Assembly (NCBI RefSeq): GCF_000238335.3
Contig: NZ_AHCB03000005.1
Location: 1,116,001-1,180,000, forward strand
Direction: 5' to 3'
Source of the DNA: Pseudoalteromonas marina
Lineage (GTDB): Bacteria; Pseudomonadota; Gammaproteobacteria; Enterobacterales; Alteromonadaceae
DNA: 64,000 nt
A program made the translations under genes and the position numbers. Below the pieces are notes generated by a model. It saw only the letters and a list, made by a program, of their open reading frames with translations. It was not told the DNA's origin and ran no database searches. Below, piece after piece: positions 34,442 to 43,302 of this stretch; the stretch's first letter is position 1, and each line of letters starts with the position of its first letter.

Positions 34442-35764
34442 ATGGCACAAATGCGTGATGGGTTTCAAAGCCGACTTGGTTTTGTTTTAGCCGCTGCTGG
34501 CGCGGCAGTGGGTTTGGGTAATATTTGGGGATTTCCTACACAAGCTGCTAATCATGGCGGTGGAGCATTTTTACTCGTCTATTTTCTGGTTATCTTTTTA
34601 TTGGCTTTACCGGCGCTATATACCGAGCTTTATTTAGGCCATAACGCACAAGCAAATCCGGTAAAAGCGCTGGGTAACGCATGGCAAGATAGCAACCGTA
34701 AAATAGGTGCAGCTGCGGGCTATATTGGCCTGGCGGGCGCTGTAGTCATGTTGAGTTTTTATTCAATTGTGGCAGGGTGGATGCTGTCGTACGCAATTGA
34801 GCCTGTTACAACGTTTGTTGGTTTACACAGTGTGAGCGAGTTTTTACACAGTGACTCGCAAGCCCGTAATTTTGTATTTACACCATTAATGCTTATTTTA
34901 ACGGCCTGCATTATTTTAAAGGGTGTTAAATCGGGTATTGAAACCTGGTCGCGCCGACTTATGCCTATGCTATTGGTGTTACTTGTTGCGCTAATTGCTT
35001 ATATAGCCACTTTGGATGGCGCAAGCGAAGGTTTTGCAGCGTATTTAATGCCTAACTTTAGCCAAATACTCGATCCAAATTTAATTATTGCCGCTATGGG
35101 ACAAGCGTTCTTTTCGTTGTCGTTAGGGGTGGGTTGTATGATGATTTACGGCTCGTATTTACAGCCTGATGCCAATTTACCAAAACTAACGGCAAGTGTT
35201 GCATTACTTGATACGAGCGTTGCATTTTTAGCTGGTTTACTTATTATTCCGGCTATTTATGTTGCACAGCATAATGGTGTTGAGGTGTTTAGTGGCGGTA
35301 AATTAATAGGTGAAGGGCAGCTTATATTTGCCATTTTACCTGAGCTATTTAATACCATGGGAGAAATAGGGTTACTGGTTGGTTTATTGTTTTTTGTTTT
35401 GATGTCGATAGCGTCTGTGACCTCGACTATTTCGTCTACTGAAATTCCGGTTGCGTTTTTAGTTGAAAACCACAATGTAAACCGATCTAAAGCCACGTGG
35501 TTGGTAAGCTTAGTGGTTTTAATATGTGCGAGTGCAATTATAGTAAACTTCGATTGGTTATTTGGTTTAGTTATTATGGTGTTTACTCAGTACCAACTCC
35601 CGTTAATGGGGTTGTTTTATTTTATAACGGTTGGCTGGATGTTCAAACGAGGTAATAAGTTACACCAAGCTAGCACCGGCGCGCATTTTTGGTTTGCCCA
35701 GTATATTCGTTTTGTATGCCCAATATTAATGACCTTGGTGTTTGCAAACGTCGCGTTTGGTTAA
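34442..35764 (+). CDS. Na+-dependent transporter of the NSS (SNF) family
   Basis: Inner-membrane sodium symporter for amino acids or similar solutes, LeuT fold. 440 residues with about 11 hydrophobic segments, as usual for bacterial members. Helix 1 shows the unwound binding motif AAAGAAVGLGNIWGFP, and helix 6 has AAMGQAFFSLSLGVGCMM, both hallmarks. The start ATG at 34442 lacks a good ribosome binding site, but the protein aligns with the family from the second residue onward. The substrate cannot be given. Divergent from the PPTase gene and convergent with the NYN-domain gene. Confidence 0.92.
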   Translation: MAQMRDGFQSRLGFVLAAAGAAVGLGNIWGFPTQAANHGGGAFLLVYFLVIFLLALPALYTELYLGHNAQANPVKALGNAWQDSNRKIGAAAGYIGLAGAVVMLSFYSIVAGWMLSYAIEPVTTFVGLHSVSEFLHSDSQARNFVFTPLMLILTACIILKGVKSGIETWSRRLMPMLLVLLVALIAYIATLDGASEGFAAYLMPNFSQILDPNLIIAAMGQAFFSLSLGVGCMMIYGSYLQPDANLPKLTASVALLDTSVAFLAGLLIIPAIYVAQHNGVEVFSGGKLIGEGQLIFAILPELFNTMGEIGLLVGLLFFVLMSIASVTSTISSTEIPVAFLVENHNVNRSKATWLVSLVVLICASAIIVNFDWLFGLVIMVFTQYQLPLMGLFYFITVGWMFKRGNKLHQASTGAHFWFAQYIRFVCPILMTLVFANVAFG

Positions 35765-35768
35765 TAAC

Positions 35769-36443
35769 TTAATGCAACGAGACTAAAAAGCCTCCGTCGG
35801 GGGCTTTTTGCATTTTAAAATGCTGATCGTGATATTTAAAATATTGATATAGCTTACTTACGCCTAGCTGCTTTTTTGTAATGTTGAATATTCGATGAAG
35901 ATAGGTACCAACATCCACTGTTTCAGAGAGTCCAGTTTTTGCATGTTGTGTGTTCTCAACGGCTTCTTTCACAAGTGCTAAATGGTAGGTATCAACAGAG
36001 GCAATACTTTTATTTTTTACTTTAGGTATGGTGTTTTGTTTACCTAAAATATAAAAATCATCAAAATAGTGTTTAGCACTCGCTGTATTATTACCAAACC
36101 CTATTACTTTTTTACCATTTCGTCTTAAAAAGTGCACTAGCGCCGCAAAGTCAGAATCAGATGAAGCGATTGCAAAAGTGTCAATCGGCGAGACATACAA
36201 TGACTCCATAACCCCGACAGTTAACGCAATATCGGCAGCATTACTTTTCGATTTTACGAGTTTTTCTTGGTACACCATTTCTATAGCAAAGCGCGAGCAT
36301 ATATTCACCCAAGGTTTTAGCTGCACAGACCCAAAGTTGCCATATGCTTTTTTAACCTCAATATGTTCAAACTTAGCTATTATTTGCTCTATATATTTAT
36401 GGCTTATATTTTCTGCATCTATGAATAACGCTGTTTTTTCCAT
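35769..36443 (-). CDS. NYN-domain (PIN-like) RNase-type protein with C-terminal winged helix
   Basis: A 224-residue protein. The N-terminal NYN domain (formerly DUF88) shows ALFIDAENISHKYIE with the first acidic metal ligand, then SNAADIALTVGVME and IASSDSDFAALVHFLRRNG with further Asp residues, which fits a PIN-like metal-dependent ribonuclease. The C-terminal 70 residues (VDVGTYLHRIFNITKKQLGVSKLYQYF) resemble an OST-HTH/LOTUS RNA-binding winged helix. The RNA target is unknown. Its last codons overlap the terminator of the convergent transporter gene. Confidence 0.85.
   Translation of the reverse strand: MEKTALFIDAENISHKYIEQIIAKFEHIEVKKAYGNFGSVQLKPWVNICSRFAIEMVYQEKLVKSKSNAADIALTVGVMESLYVSPIDTFAIASSDSDFAALVHFLRRNGKKVIGFGNNTASAKHYFDDFYILGKQNTIPKVKNKSIASVDTYHLALVKEAVENTQHAKTGLSETVDVGTYLHRIFNITKKQLGVSKLYQYFKYHDQHFKMQKAPDGGFLVSLH
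35785..35809. terminator. Terminator of the NSS transporter gene, inside the NYN gene
   Basis: AAAAAGCCTCC pairs with GGGGGCTTTTT (one G-T pair) around a three-base loop. It terminates the plus-strand transporter gene 20 bases after its stop. The same bases encode the GGFL residues near the end of the NYN protein on the minus strand. Confidence 0.75.
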
Positions 36444-36529
36444 TTAAACACCTGCTAAAAAAGCCATTAAATATAACTAATTGATACCACTGCAATGCAT
36501 ATTTTGGCAAGTGTAAATGGCTATAAATG

Positions 36530-37516
36530 TTAATTTTTAAAAACGGAGTTAGTAAGCGGTTTACTCTGTTCAACCTCAAGAGCATTTGTAATGGTGGTGT
36601 TTGCTATTTCGTTGAGCGCTTCTTGAGTAAAAAAGCCTTGATGCCCGGTGATCAGGACATTTTTAAAACCAACTAAACGGGAAAATATATCGTCTTGGTT
36701 TATTTCGTCGCTGTGGTTTTTAAAAAACAGTTCGGATTCTTGCTCGTATACATCTAGTCCTAAGTAACCTAGTTTTTGTGTTTTAAGTGCTTGTATGCAG
36801 GCTTTGCTGTCGAGTAATGCACCACGTGAGGTGTTGATAAGCATAACGCCGGGCTTCATTTTAGCAAAAGCATGTTCATCGATTAAATGATGGGTTTGCT
36901 CGTTTAGTGGGCAATGCAGCGAAATAATATCGCTTTGGGTAAGTAACGTGTTTAGGTCGGTAATGGAGTAGTTACCCGGTATTGCATTTGGGTCGCACAC
37001 TAAAACGTTTGCGCCAAATCCATTGAGTATATTACACAGTGCTAAGCCAATTTTTCCGCACCCAATAATGCCCACTGTTTTGTTATGCAAGTTAAATCCA
37101 AGTAACCCGTTTAGATCAAAGTTGTCTTCGCGCACGCGGTTGTAAGCTTTATGTGTTTTTCGGCTCAGTGTAAGCATAAGCGCAATACAATGCTCAGCTA
37201 CGGCTTCGGGACTGTATGCTGGTACACGCAAAACATGAATGTTATGTGCTTTTGCCGCATCTAAATCAACATTATTAAAACCGGCACAGCGCAGTAATAT
37301 AGTATTTACACCTTGGGCTGCTAATAGCCTTATAACTTGAGCATTAACTGTATCGTTTACAAATACACACACTGAATTGTAATTGCTTGCTAACACCGCA
37401 GTTTGCTCGTTAAGCGACTGCTCAAAATAGGTTATTGCTAAGTTATTATGAGTTGCAATACTCTGTTCAAAAAAAGGTTTTTCGTACTTTTGTGCGCTAA
37501 AAAAAGCAATGTTCAT
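36530..37516 (-). CDS. ldhA: Fermentative D-lactate dehydrogenase
   Basis: Reduces pyruvate to D-lactate with NADH. 328 residues, member of the D-isomer 2-hydroxyacid dehydrogenases. NAD-binding motif VGIIGCGKIGLALCNIL near residue 150; PLNEQTHHLIDEHAF and MKPGVMLINTSRGALLDSKA carry the substrate-binding region and catalytic Arg; HQGFFTQEAL holds the catalytic His. DVYEQESELFFKNHSD, typical of LdhA rather than of PdxB or SerA, supports the specific call. A single gene on the minus strand. Confidence 0.9.
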   Translation of the reverse strand: MNIAFFSAQKYEKPFFEQSIATHNNLAITYFEQSLNEQTAVLASNYNSVCVFVNDTVNAQVIRLLAAQGVNTILLRCAGFNNVDLDAAKAHNIHVLRVPAYSPEAVAEHCIALMLTLSRKTHKAYNRVREDNFDLNGLLGFNLHNKTVGIIGCGKIGLALCNILNGFGANVLVCDPNAIPGNYSITDLNTLLTQSDIISLHCPLNEQTHHLIDEHAFAKMKPGVMLINTSRGALLDSKACIQALKTQKLGYLGLDVYEQESELFFKNHSDEINQDDIFSRLVGFKNVLITGHQGFFTQEALNEIANTTITNALEVEQSKPLTNSVFKN

Positions 37517-37611
37517 GGTGTGGCTCCAACAATTTGGTGCGTTTAAAATAGTTAACCTGTTTAAATTAAACTACGTTACTGCCATGTGCTCAAGTAGCGA
37601 TTACTTTTTAT

Positions 37612-38163
37612 TTACAGCGCTGTGCGCCTATTTAAAGCAGACATAATGGGTGTTGCTTTTATGTCACTTGGTTCAACGGCTTTCTGTAGGTGTGTTTCGA
37701 TAACCTGTTTAAGTGTTTCAGGTTTAGTACGCGGTGCATAGCGTGCGACTAATTGCCCCTGTGAGTTAATTAAAAACTTTGTGAAATTCCATTTCACTGC
37801 ACGGTTTTGTGAAATACCGCGGGTATGGCATTTTAAATAGCTAAATAAAGGGTGAGCGTCTGGGCCATTTACCATAACTTTACCAAATACTTTAAACGAA
37901 ACACCAAACTGCATTTGGTAAAAATCTCTGATAGCTAAATTATCAAGTGGCTCGTTTTGTCCAAATTGGTTACATGGGAATGCAAGTACCGTAAAGCCAC
38001 GATCCTTGTACTCTTGGTATAGCTTTTCTAGAGCATTTAATTGCATTGAAAAACTACATTTACTGGCTGTATTGACAATGAGTACGGTTTTGCCTTTTAA
38101 CTCGCTTAAAGAAAAATTCTCACTGTTATAAAGTGGTGCATTAAACTGATAAATACTATCCAT
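37612..38163 (-). CDS. Glutathione peroxidase family protein
   Basis: A Cys-type peroxidase of the GPx family (BtuE-like), 183 residues. The active-site Cys is in NTASKCSFSMQ (common form NTASKCGFT), with the Gln in FPCNQFGQNEP and the Trp/Asn pair in KWNFTKFLIN completing the catalytic tetrad. The three positions that accept selenocysteine in animals are Cys here. No signal peptide; cytoplasmic. It reduces peroxides, probably through thioredoxin in bacteria. Single gene. Confidence 0.92.
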   Translation of the reverse strand: MDSIYQFNAPLYNSENFSLSELKGKTVLIVNTASKCSFSMQLNALEKLYQEYKDRGFTVLAFPCNQFGQNEPLDNLAIRDFYQMQFGVSFKVFGKVMVNGPDAHPLFSYLKCHTRGISQNRAVKWNFTKFLINSQGQLVARYAPRTKPETLKQVIETHLQKAVEPSDIKATPIMSALNRRTAL

Positions 38164-38284
38164 TGGTTACCTACTTAATTTCCAATTGGTGGAAATTTTA
38201 CAAAGACTTTCATTCGCTTTTTTGTTGGCCGGTTGACATAATCGGGACCTAGTTTCTAAGTTAGCAGTTAAATAGGTCATTTTT

Positions 38285-39166
38285 ATGTCAATGAAAGTCG
38301 CATTTATAGGTTTAGGCGTAATGGGTTACCCAATGGCGGGGCATTTAGCCAATAAAGGGCATAGCGTATGTGTATTTAATCGTACGCAATCAAAGGCGCA
38401 AAGTTGGGCTGAACAATACAAAGGAAGCGTTGCAGATACCCCACGCGAAGCTGCTCAAGGCGCTGATATTGTGTTTATGTGTGTGGGTAACGACGACGAT
38501 TTACGTTCTGTAGTTTATGGTGACAATGGCGTTTTGGCGGGTATGTTACCGCACACCATATTAGTTGATCACACAACAACCTCTGCAGAAGTTGCCCGCG
38601 AAGTAGCTGCAAAAGCGGCGCTGCAAAATATTGACTTTATCGATGCGCCAGTGTCCGGCGGACAAGCCGGTGCAGAAAATGGCGTTTTAACGGTAATGGC
38701 TGGTGGCAATGAAGCCGTATTTGCAAAAGTACAGCCTGTAATGGCGGCGTTTAGCCGTTTTAGCCAATTGTTAGGCGGCGTAGGCTCGGGCCAGCTTTGT
38801 AAAATGGTTAATCAAATTTGTATTGCCGGTGTTGTACAGGGTTTAGCCGAGGGATTACATTTTGCTAAGCAAGCAGGCCTTGACGGTGAAAAAGTAATTG
38901 AAACCATATCAAAAGGCGCTGCAGGATCGTGGCAAATGGAAAACCGCTACAAAACAATGTGGGCAGGTGAGTACGAGTTTGGTTTTGCCGTAGATTGGAT
39001 GCGCAAAGATTTAGGCATTGCGCTTGATGAAGCTAAAAACAATGGTGCGACGTTGCCAATGACTGCAACGGTCGACCAATACTACGCAGATGTACAAGCA
39101 CTTGGTGGCGGCCGATACGATACTTCAAGCCTACTTGCACGAATAGAGGCGCTGCATAAAAAATAA
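38285..39166 (+). CDS. Beta-hydroxyacid dehydrogenase (3-hydroxyisobutyrate dehydrogenase family)
   Basis: NAD(P)-dependent dehydrogenase, 293 residues. N-terminal Rossmann motif FIGLGVMGYPMAGHLA, substrate signature FIDAPVSGGQAGAENG near residue 120 and the catalytic Lys in GQLCKMVNQI near residue 175. The family includes MmsB, GarR/GlxR and succinic-semialdehyde reductases; sequence alone does not settle which. ATG at 38285 or the second Met two codons on. Single gene, divergent from the glutathione peroxidase gene. Confidence 0.88.
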   Translation: MSMKVAFIGLGVMGYPMAGHLANKGHSVCVFNRTQSKAQSWAEQYKGSVADTPREAAQGADIVFMCVGNDDDLRSVVYGDNGVLAGMLPHTILVDHTTTSAEVAREVAAKAALQNIDFIDAPVSGGQAGAENGVLTVMAGGNEAVFAKVQPVMAAFSRFSQLLGGVGSGQLCKMVNQICIAGVVQGLAEGLHFAKQAGLDGEKVIETISKGAAGSWQMENRYKTMWAGEYEFGFAVDWMRKDLGIALDEAKNNGATLPMTATVDQYYADVQALGGGRYDTSSLLARIEALHKK

Positions 39167-39307
39167 CTATGTATGTGTTTTAAATTAAACAGGTTTCGCG
39201 TTTAACTTGTAGACGCGAAGCTTGCCTGCGTGATGTGCAAAGCCCATAAGGTGACTTATTCACAAAGAGGGAAAGATTAATTTTAAGCTGTTTTTGGTTT
39301 ATGTTTG

Positions 39308-39610
39308 CTCATTTACTCCTCTTTGTGAAAAATTTACTAAACGTGATTGCACAAAGAGAAGTAAATGAGGAGCAAATGAGAAGACATAAAAACACCAATA
39401 ATGCTTTCCTTACTTTATCATTAGATTACTTCTCTAAAGCGCAGCGTCTCTTAGCTTCTTTGTGAAATGTTAATTAAAACCATTTGCACAAAGAGAAGTA
39501 AATGAGGAGCAAATGAGAAGACATTAAAACACTAATCATGCTTTCATACCTTTATCACTAGATCACTTCTCTAAAGCGAAGCGTCTTTCAACCTCTTTGT
39601 GAATTTCTAT
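39308..39610. repeat. Dispersed repeat, copy D, with 137-bp tandem duplication
   Basis: GCACAAAGAGAAGTAAATG begins at 39349 and again at 39486, and the following 110 or so bases (through TAGAT-ACTTCTCTAAAGCG) are nearly identical, giving a 137-base period. The motif is the reverse complement of the CTCTTTGTG-ending module near 14.9 and 21.2 kb, so this block is inverted relative to those. CTCATTTACTCCTCTTTGTG at 39308-39327 is a further, oppositely oriented piece. Confidence 0.75.
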
Positions 39611-39639
39611 TTCATTTCACTGGTGTATTTAAGCAGACA

Positions 39640-39675
39640 AAAAAATGCCCAGAGTGATTTAGGGAAACTCTGGGC
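39640..39675 (-). terminator. Terminator of rsmF
   Basis: GCCCAGAGT (39647-39655) pairs with ACTCTGGGC (39667-39675). On the minus strand it is followed by ATTTTTTTG. It lies about 180 bases after the rsmF stop codon. Confidence 0.75.
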
Positions 39676-39856
39676 TATAACGGGCTCTTTTGAGCCTTGC
39701 GCTAACAAAAACTTTCTAATTCATAGGGAGAAGTTGAAAGTGTTTTAAGTATAGTCAAAGCTCTTAAAATTACATATTTTTAGTGCATTTTTTATACTGT
39801 AGTTAATACAAATACTTAACTGTGTTGTACACATTTTATACGTTATTTAAGTATGT

Positions 39857-41296
39857 TTACTCCCAGTTTATTAACTGGGTATTTTGCACAAGATCGCGCG
39901 GTAGTGAGTTTTTGATCTTATTTTTTTGCCATTTACCTAGCCCAATGGGGCAGCCGCATAAAGTTAATACCACTTCGCCTAGCTCTTTTGTAGGCTCGGC
40001 TAATCGAACATCTTTACCATTAAAGTAGTCGTTTGCTTGTTCGCCATTTAGCGCATACGTATTGGTTTTACACGCATTGCCTAAAACTGTAGCAAACTCG
40101 TGGGTTAGCCTTACGCCATTTTTATGAATAATACCTATTTGAATACCTAAGCGTGCGTATTTAATTTTGTTTTGAATTGCATCAAATCCCTGCGGGAATA
40201 ACCACAGTTCTTTGTCGCGCTGCATTAATGTGCCGGGTAAGTTTGTTAAACCAAAGTGTTTTTTAAGCTCGCTCATAAATGCGGTTGTTGGTTTTTTATC
40301 AAACTCAACAAACGGAAATGCGCCTTTTTTAACTGTTTGGTTTGGGTTGTTACAACTTGCGTGCTTTTTAAACTTAGCAATAAAAAAGCCTTCGCTGTTG
40401 TAGGTTTGCGGCCATACATGCAAATAGCCTTCGGCCGTTGTTGCTTTATCGGCCCCCGGAAATAAATCGCTAAGGGACTCGGGTGCTATACACTCGCCAA
40501 ATTCTTCAAGCAAATATTCGCATACTTGTTGGTTTTCGAGCGGGGTGAGCGTACAGGTTGAATAAACAAGCGTGCCGCCAGGTTTTAACGCGTAAAATGC
40601 GCTTTTTATTAAGTCTTTTTGTACTTGGGCTATTTGAATATTTGATTCGATTGACCAATTTTTTAATGCGTCTGCGTCTTTACGCACGGTGCCTTCGCCA
40701 GAGCAGGGCGCGTCTAGCAATATGCTATCGAAACATTCATACATGTAGTTACCAAATATAACGCCATCAAAGTGTGAAAGCGCACAGTTACCCACACCCA
40801 TACGTTTTAAAGTGGCACTCAATACTTTTAAACGCGACGACGAAAGCTCATTAGCTACCAACACGCCTTGGTTGTTCATTAGTGCTGCTAGCTGCGATGT
40901 TTTAGAACCCGGCGCCGACGCCATATCAAGCACGGTGTTGCTTGTTTGTATGCTTTGCTTAAGCGCAATAGGCGGCAGCATTGAACTTGCCTCTTGCACG
41001 TACATGGCGCCGCTTAGGTGCAAATCGGTATTACCTAGGGCTAGGTTTTGTTCTTCATTACTTGGGCGCTCTAGCCAAAAGCCTTCGTTGCACCAAGGAA
41101 TTGGCGTAAGTTGCCAATTTTTTTGCTCGGCTTTTTTAATAAAGTCTTCAACGGTTATTTTTAATGTATTAACGCGGATAGATTTTCTGAGTGGGCGACG
41201 ACACGCATTTATAAAGTCATCTAACTTTAAATGGTTAGGCAAGTAGGTTTTTACGTCGTCGATAAAGTGCTCAGGAATAAAAGTATTGGCGTTCAC
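39857..41296 (-). CDS. rsmF: 16S rRNA (cytosine1407-C5)-methyltransferase RsmF
   Basis: SAM-dependent m5C methyltransferase of 16S rRNA, 479 residues as in E. coli RsmF (YebU). N-terminal [20 protein letters not shown]-binding [18 protein letters not shown]; motif [17 protein letters not shown] and motif [14 protein letters not shown] supply the two catalytic Cys residues. The C-terminal extension (about residues 300-479, PUA-like) distinguishes RsmF from RsmB. Single gene. The start ATG at 41296 gives [11 protein letters not shown]. Confidence 0.93.
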   Translation of the reverse strand: MNANTFIPEHFIDDVKTYLPNHLKLDDFINACRRPLRKSIRVNTLKITVEDFIKKAEQKNWQLTPIPWCNEGFWLERPSNEEQNLALGNTDLHLSGAMYVQEASSMLPPIALKQSIQTSNTVLDMASAPGSKTSQLAALMNNQGVLVANELSSSRLKVLSATLKRMGVGNCALSHFDGVIFGNYMYECFDSILLDAPCSGEGTVRKDADALKNWSIESNIQIAQVQKDLIKSAFYALKPGGTLVYSTCTLTPLENQQVCEYLLEEFGECIAPESLSDLFPGADKATTAEGYLHVWPQTYNSEGFFIAKFKKHASCNNPNQTVKKGAFPFVEFDKKPTTAFMSELKKHFGLTNLPGTLMQRDKELWLFPQGFDAIQNKIKYARLGIQIGIIHKNGVRLTHEFATVLGNACKTNTYALNGEQANDYFNGKDVRLAEPTKELGEVVLTLCGCPIGLGKWQKNKIKNSLPRDLVQNTQLINWE

Positions 41297-41561
41297 GCGC
41301 TAGCTCGTACATTAAAAATAAAGCGCGATTTTAGCATTTAAATAACTAAATTTCAGTGATAAAAACCCGCTGTTTAATTAAATAGGGCTGTCGACACTTT
41401 GTGGTTTTTAGGTATTCATAAACAATCTTGTTCATACTTTAGACTAATAGTGTCGACAATAAGGCTGTTTTTTAGCCTTTATGTTAGGTTTTAGGGTTGA
41501 CATGTTTTTTTAATGCGCCCATTATGGCGATACAAATTGTCGACAATCTAAAAAATAACTT
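41297..41561. promoter_or_regulatory. Regulatory region between rsmF and the prp regulator, with three TGTCGACA sites
   Basis: The palindrome TGTCGACA occurs three times: 41389-41396, 41451-41458 and 41538-41545, spaced 62 and 87 bases. The two right copies extend to (A/T)(T/G)TGTCGACAAT. Such sites just upstream of a GntR regulator gene are probable operators for autoregulation; the last is only 17 bases before the ATG. Confidence 0.65.
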
Positions 41562-42248
41562 ATGACAGACTCATTTTCAAACGAAGCGCCCGTTACCACA
41601 GCATCCGATCAGGTATTTGTAAATATGCGCCGTGAGATTGTTGAGGGCACTATTGCCCAAGGTAGTAAAATTTCGGAGCCTGAGCTTGCAAAGCGCTACG
41701 GCGTAAGCCGCGCAACATTGCGTGAGGCGCTAAACCGCCTTGAAAGCTGTTATTTAGTTGAGCGAAAAGCCAATGTAGGTTGCCGTGTTGTAGCGCTAAC
41801 AGCTGAGCGTTTAATTGAGGTTTACCAAGTACGCAGCTCGCTTGAGGGCTTGGCGTGCAGATTAGCTGCCGACAATATGGAGCCTGATGAAATTAAAGGC
41901 TTAAAGCAATTGCTTAATCAACATTTACAAACGCAGCGCGTTAAAGAAGGCGAGTCTTACTACCAAGAGGCAGGCGATTTAGATTTTCATTATCGCATTA
42001 TTAAAGGCAGTAAAAACGCGCATTTGATTCATTTGCTTTGTAACGACCTGTATCAATTAATACGCATGTACCGCGTGCAAATGGGTATGGTGGGGCCGCG
42101 TGTATCAAAAGCGTTTGACGAACACTTAGCCATTATTAACGCGATTGAAAACCACGACGGCGAACTGGCCGAAATGCTAATGAAGCGCCATATAAGTGCG
42201 TCGCAAGCGAATATTCAAACCAAATTTGATTTATACCAATCTGAATAA
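41562..42248 (+). CDS. GntR-family (FadR subgroup) regulator of the prp operon
   Basis: A 228-residue regulator. N-terminal winged HTH: VFVNMRREIVEGTIAQGSK, then ELAKRYGVSRATLREALNRL; C-terminal FCD ligand-binding helical domain (VYQVRSSLEGLACRLAADN, then DLDFHYRIIKGSKNAHLI with metal/ligand His). In many marine gammaproteobacteria the prp operon is headed by such a GntR protein instead of the sigma-54 activator PrpR. It probably senses a 2-methylcitrate-cycle intermediate. It is followed after 129 bases by prpB. Confidence 0.88.
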   Translation: MTDSFSNEAPVTTASDQVFVNMRREIVEGTIAQGSKISEPELAKRYGVSRATLREALNRLESCYLVERKANVGCRVVALTAERLIEVYQVRSSLEGLACRLAADNMEPDEIKGLKQLLNQHLQTQRVKEGESYYQEAGDLDFHYRIIKGSKNAHLIHLLCNDLYQLIRMYRVQMGMVGPRVSKAFDEHLAIINAIENHDGELAEMLMKRHISASQANIQTKFDLYQSE

Positions 42249-42271
42249 TTGTTTACTCACACAGATTGGTA
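42234..42271. terminator. Inverted repeat at the end of the GntR gene
   Basis: TACCAATCTG (42234-42243) and CAGATTGGTA (42262-42271) form a perfect ten-base stem with an 18-base loop. It overlaps the GntR stop codon. There is no T-tract, so it may be a processing or stability element, or a repeat end, between the regulator and prpB. Confidence 0.4.
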
Positions 42272-42377
42272 AAAGCCGCTAAAAGCTAAAAGTTAAGCAA
42301 AATAGTTAAAGCGTCATATACAAAGATTAAAAATATAAGTTACTCCATGTAGCCACCGTTCAAAGAGAGGAAATGAC

Positions 42378-43256
42378 ATGTCAGCAGGATATAAATTTAA
42401 ACAAGCTATTGCTAATAATCGCCCATTACAAGTAGTGGGCACTATTAATGCCTACACAGCAATGATGGCTGAAAAAATGGGCCACCAAGCTATTTATCTT
42501 TCGGGTGCGGGTGTTGCTAATGCCTCTTTCGGTATGCCTGATTTAGGTATGACTAGCCTAGACAACGTACTTGAAGATATTCGCCGTATTACCGGTGCAA
42601 GCGATTTACCTTTACTTGTTGATGCCGATACCGGTTGGGGCGGGGCGTTTAATATTGCACGTACCGTTAAAGAAATGACCAAAGCAGGCGCGGCGGGTTT
42701 TCATATAGAAGATCAAGTGGCGCAAAAGCGTTGTGGCCATCGCCCAAATAAAGAAATTGTAAGCCAAGGCGAAATGGTTGACCGTATTAAAGCCGCGGTA
42801 GATGCCAAAACCGATAGCGATTTTTACATTATGGCGCGTACCGATGCGTTTCAAAAAGAAGGCTTAAATGCGGCTATTGACCGCGCAGCAGCCTGTGTTG
42901 AAGCTGGCGCCGATGCTATTTTTGCTGAAGCTGTGCACGACCTTGCCGATTACCAAGCATTTGCCAATGCGTTAAATGTGCCTATTTTAGCTAACATTAC
43001 TGAGTTTGGCCAAACGCCAATTTATACCAAAGAGCAGCTAAGTGATGTGGGCGTTGAAATGGTGCTTTACCCACTCAGTGCGTTTAGAGCGATGAATAAA
43101 GCGGCACTTAACGTTTACTCGGCTATTTTAAATGAAGGCTCGCAACAAACCGAAATTGAAAACATGCAAACCCGAGCTGAGCTTTATGACTTTTTAGATT
43201 ACCACACATACGAAAACACACTCGATAACCTTTTTTCATCAAAATCTGACAAATAA
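42378..43256 (+). CDS. prpB: Methylisocitrate lyase
   Basis: Cleaves 2-methylisocitrate to pyruvate and succinate, the last step of the 2-methylcitrate cycle for propionate. 292 residues. [18 protein letters not shown] and the catalytic loop motif [15 protein letters not shown] (Cys in KRCGH) are specific for Prp[12 protein letters not shown] follows. Ribosome binding site GAGAGGAAATGAC before ATG 42378. First structural gene of prpBC-acnD-prpF. Confidence 0.96.
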   Translation: MSAGYKFKQAIANNRPLQVVGTINAYTAMMAEKMGHQAIYLSGAGVANASFGMPDLGMTSLDNVLEDIRRITGASDLPLLVDADTGWGGAFNIARTVKEMTKAGAAGFHIEDQVAQKRCGHRPNKEIVSQGEMVDRIKAAVDAKTDSDFYIMARTDAFQKEGLNAAIDRAAACVEAGADAIFAEAVHDLADYQAFANALNVPILANITEFGQTPIYTKEQLSDVGVEMVLYPLSAFRAMNKAALNVYSAILNEGSQQTEIENMQTRAELYDFLDYHTYENTLDNLFSSKSDK

Positions 43257-43302
43257 TAATTATTAAATTAGACAACACACAAATTTAAGATAGGAGAAGA
43301 TC

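Larger units (their letters stand above)
39167..39856. other. Repeat-filled non-coding spacer
   Basis: There is no gene. It contains a third block of the dispersed repeat family (39195-39610), which includes a 137-base tandem duplication, and the terminator of rsmF (39640-39675). Confidence 0.6.

Noticed and set aside
39308-39610. CRISPR array from the repeated 30-base motifs
   Set aside because: Only two tandem units of 137 bases that are alike over most of their length; there are no unique spacers and no cas genes.
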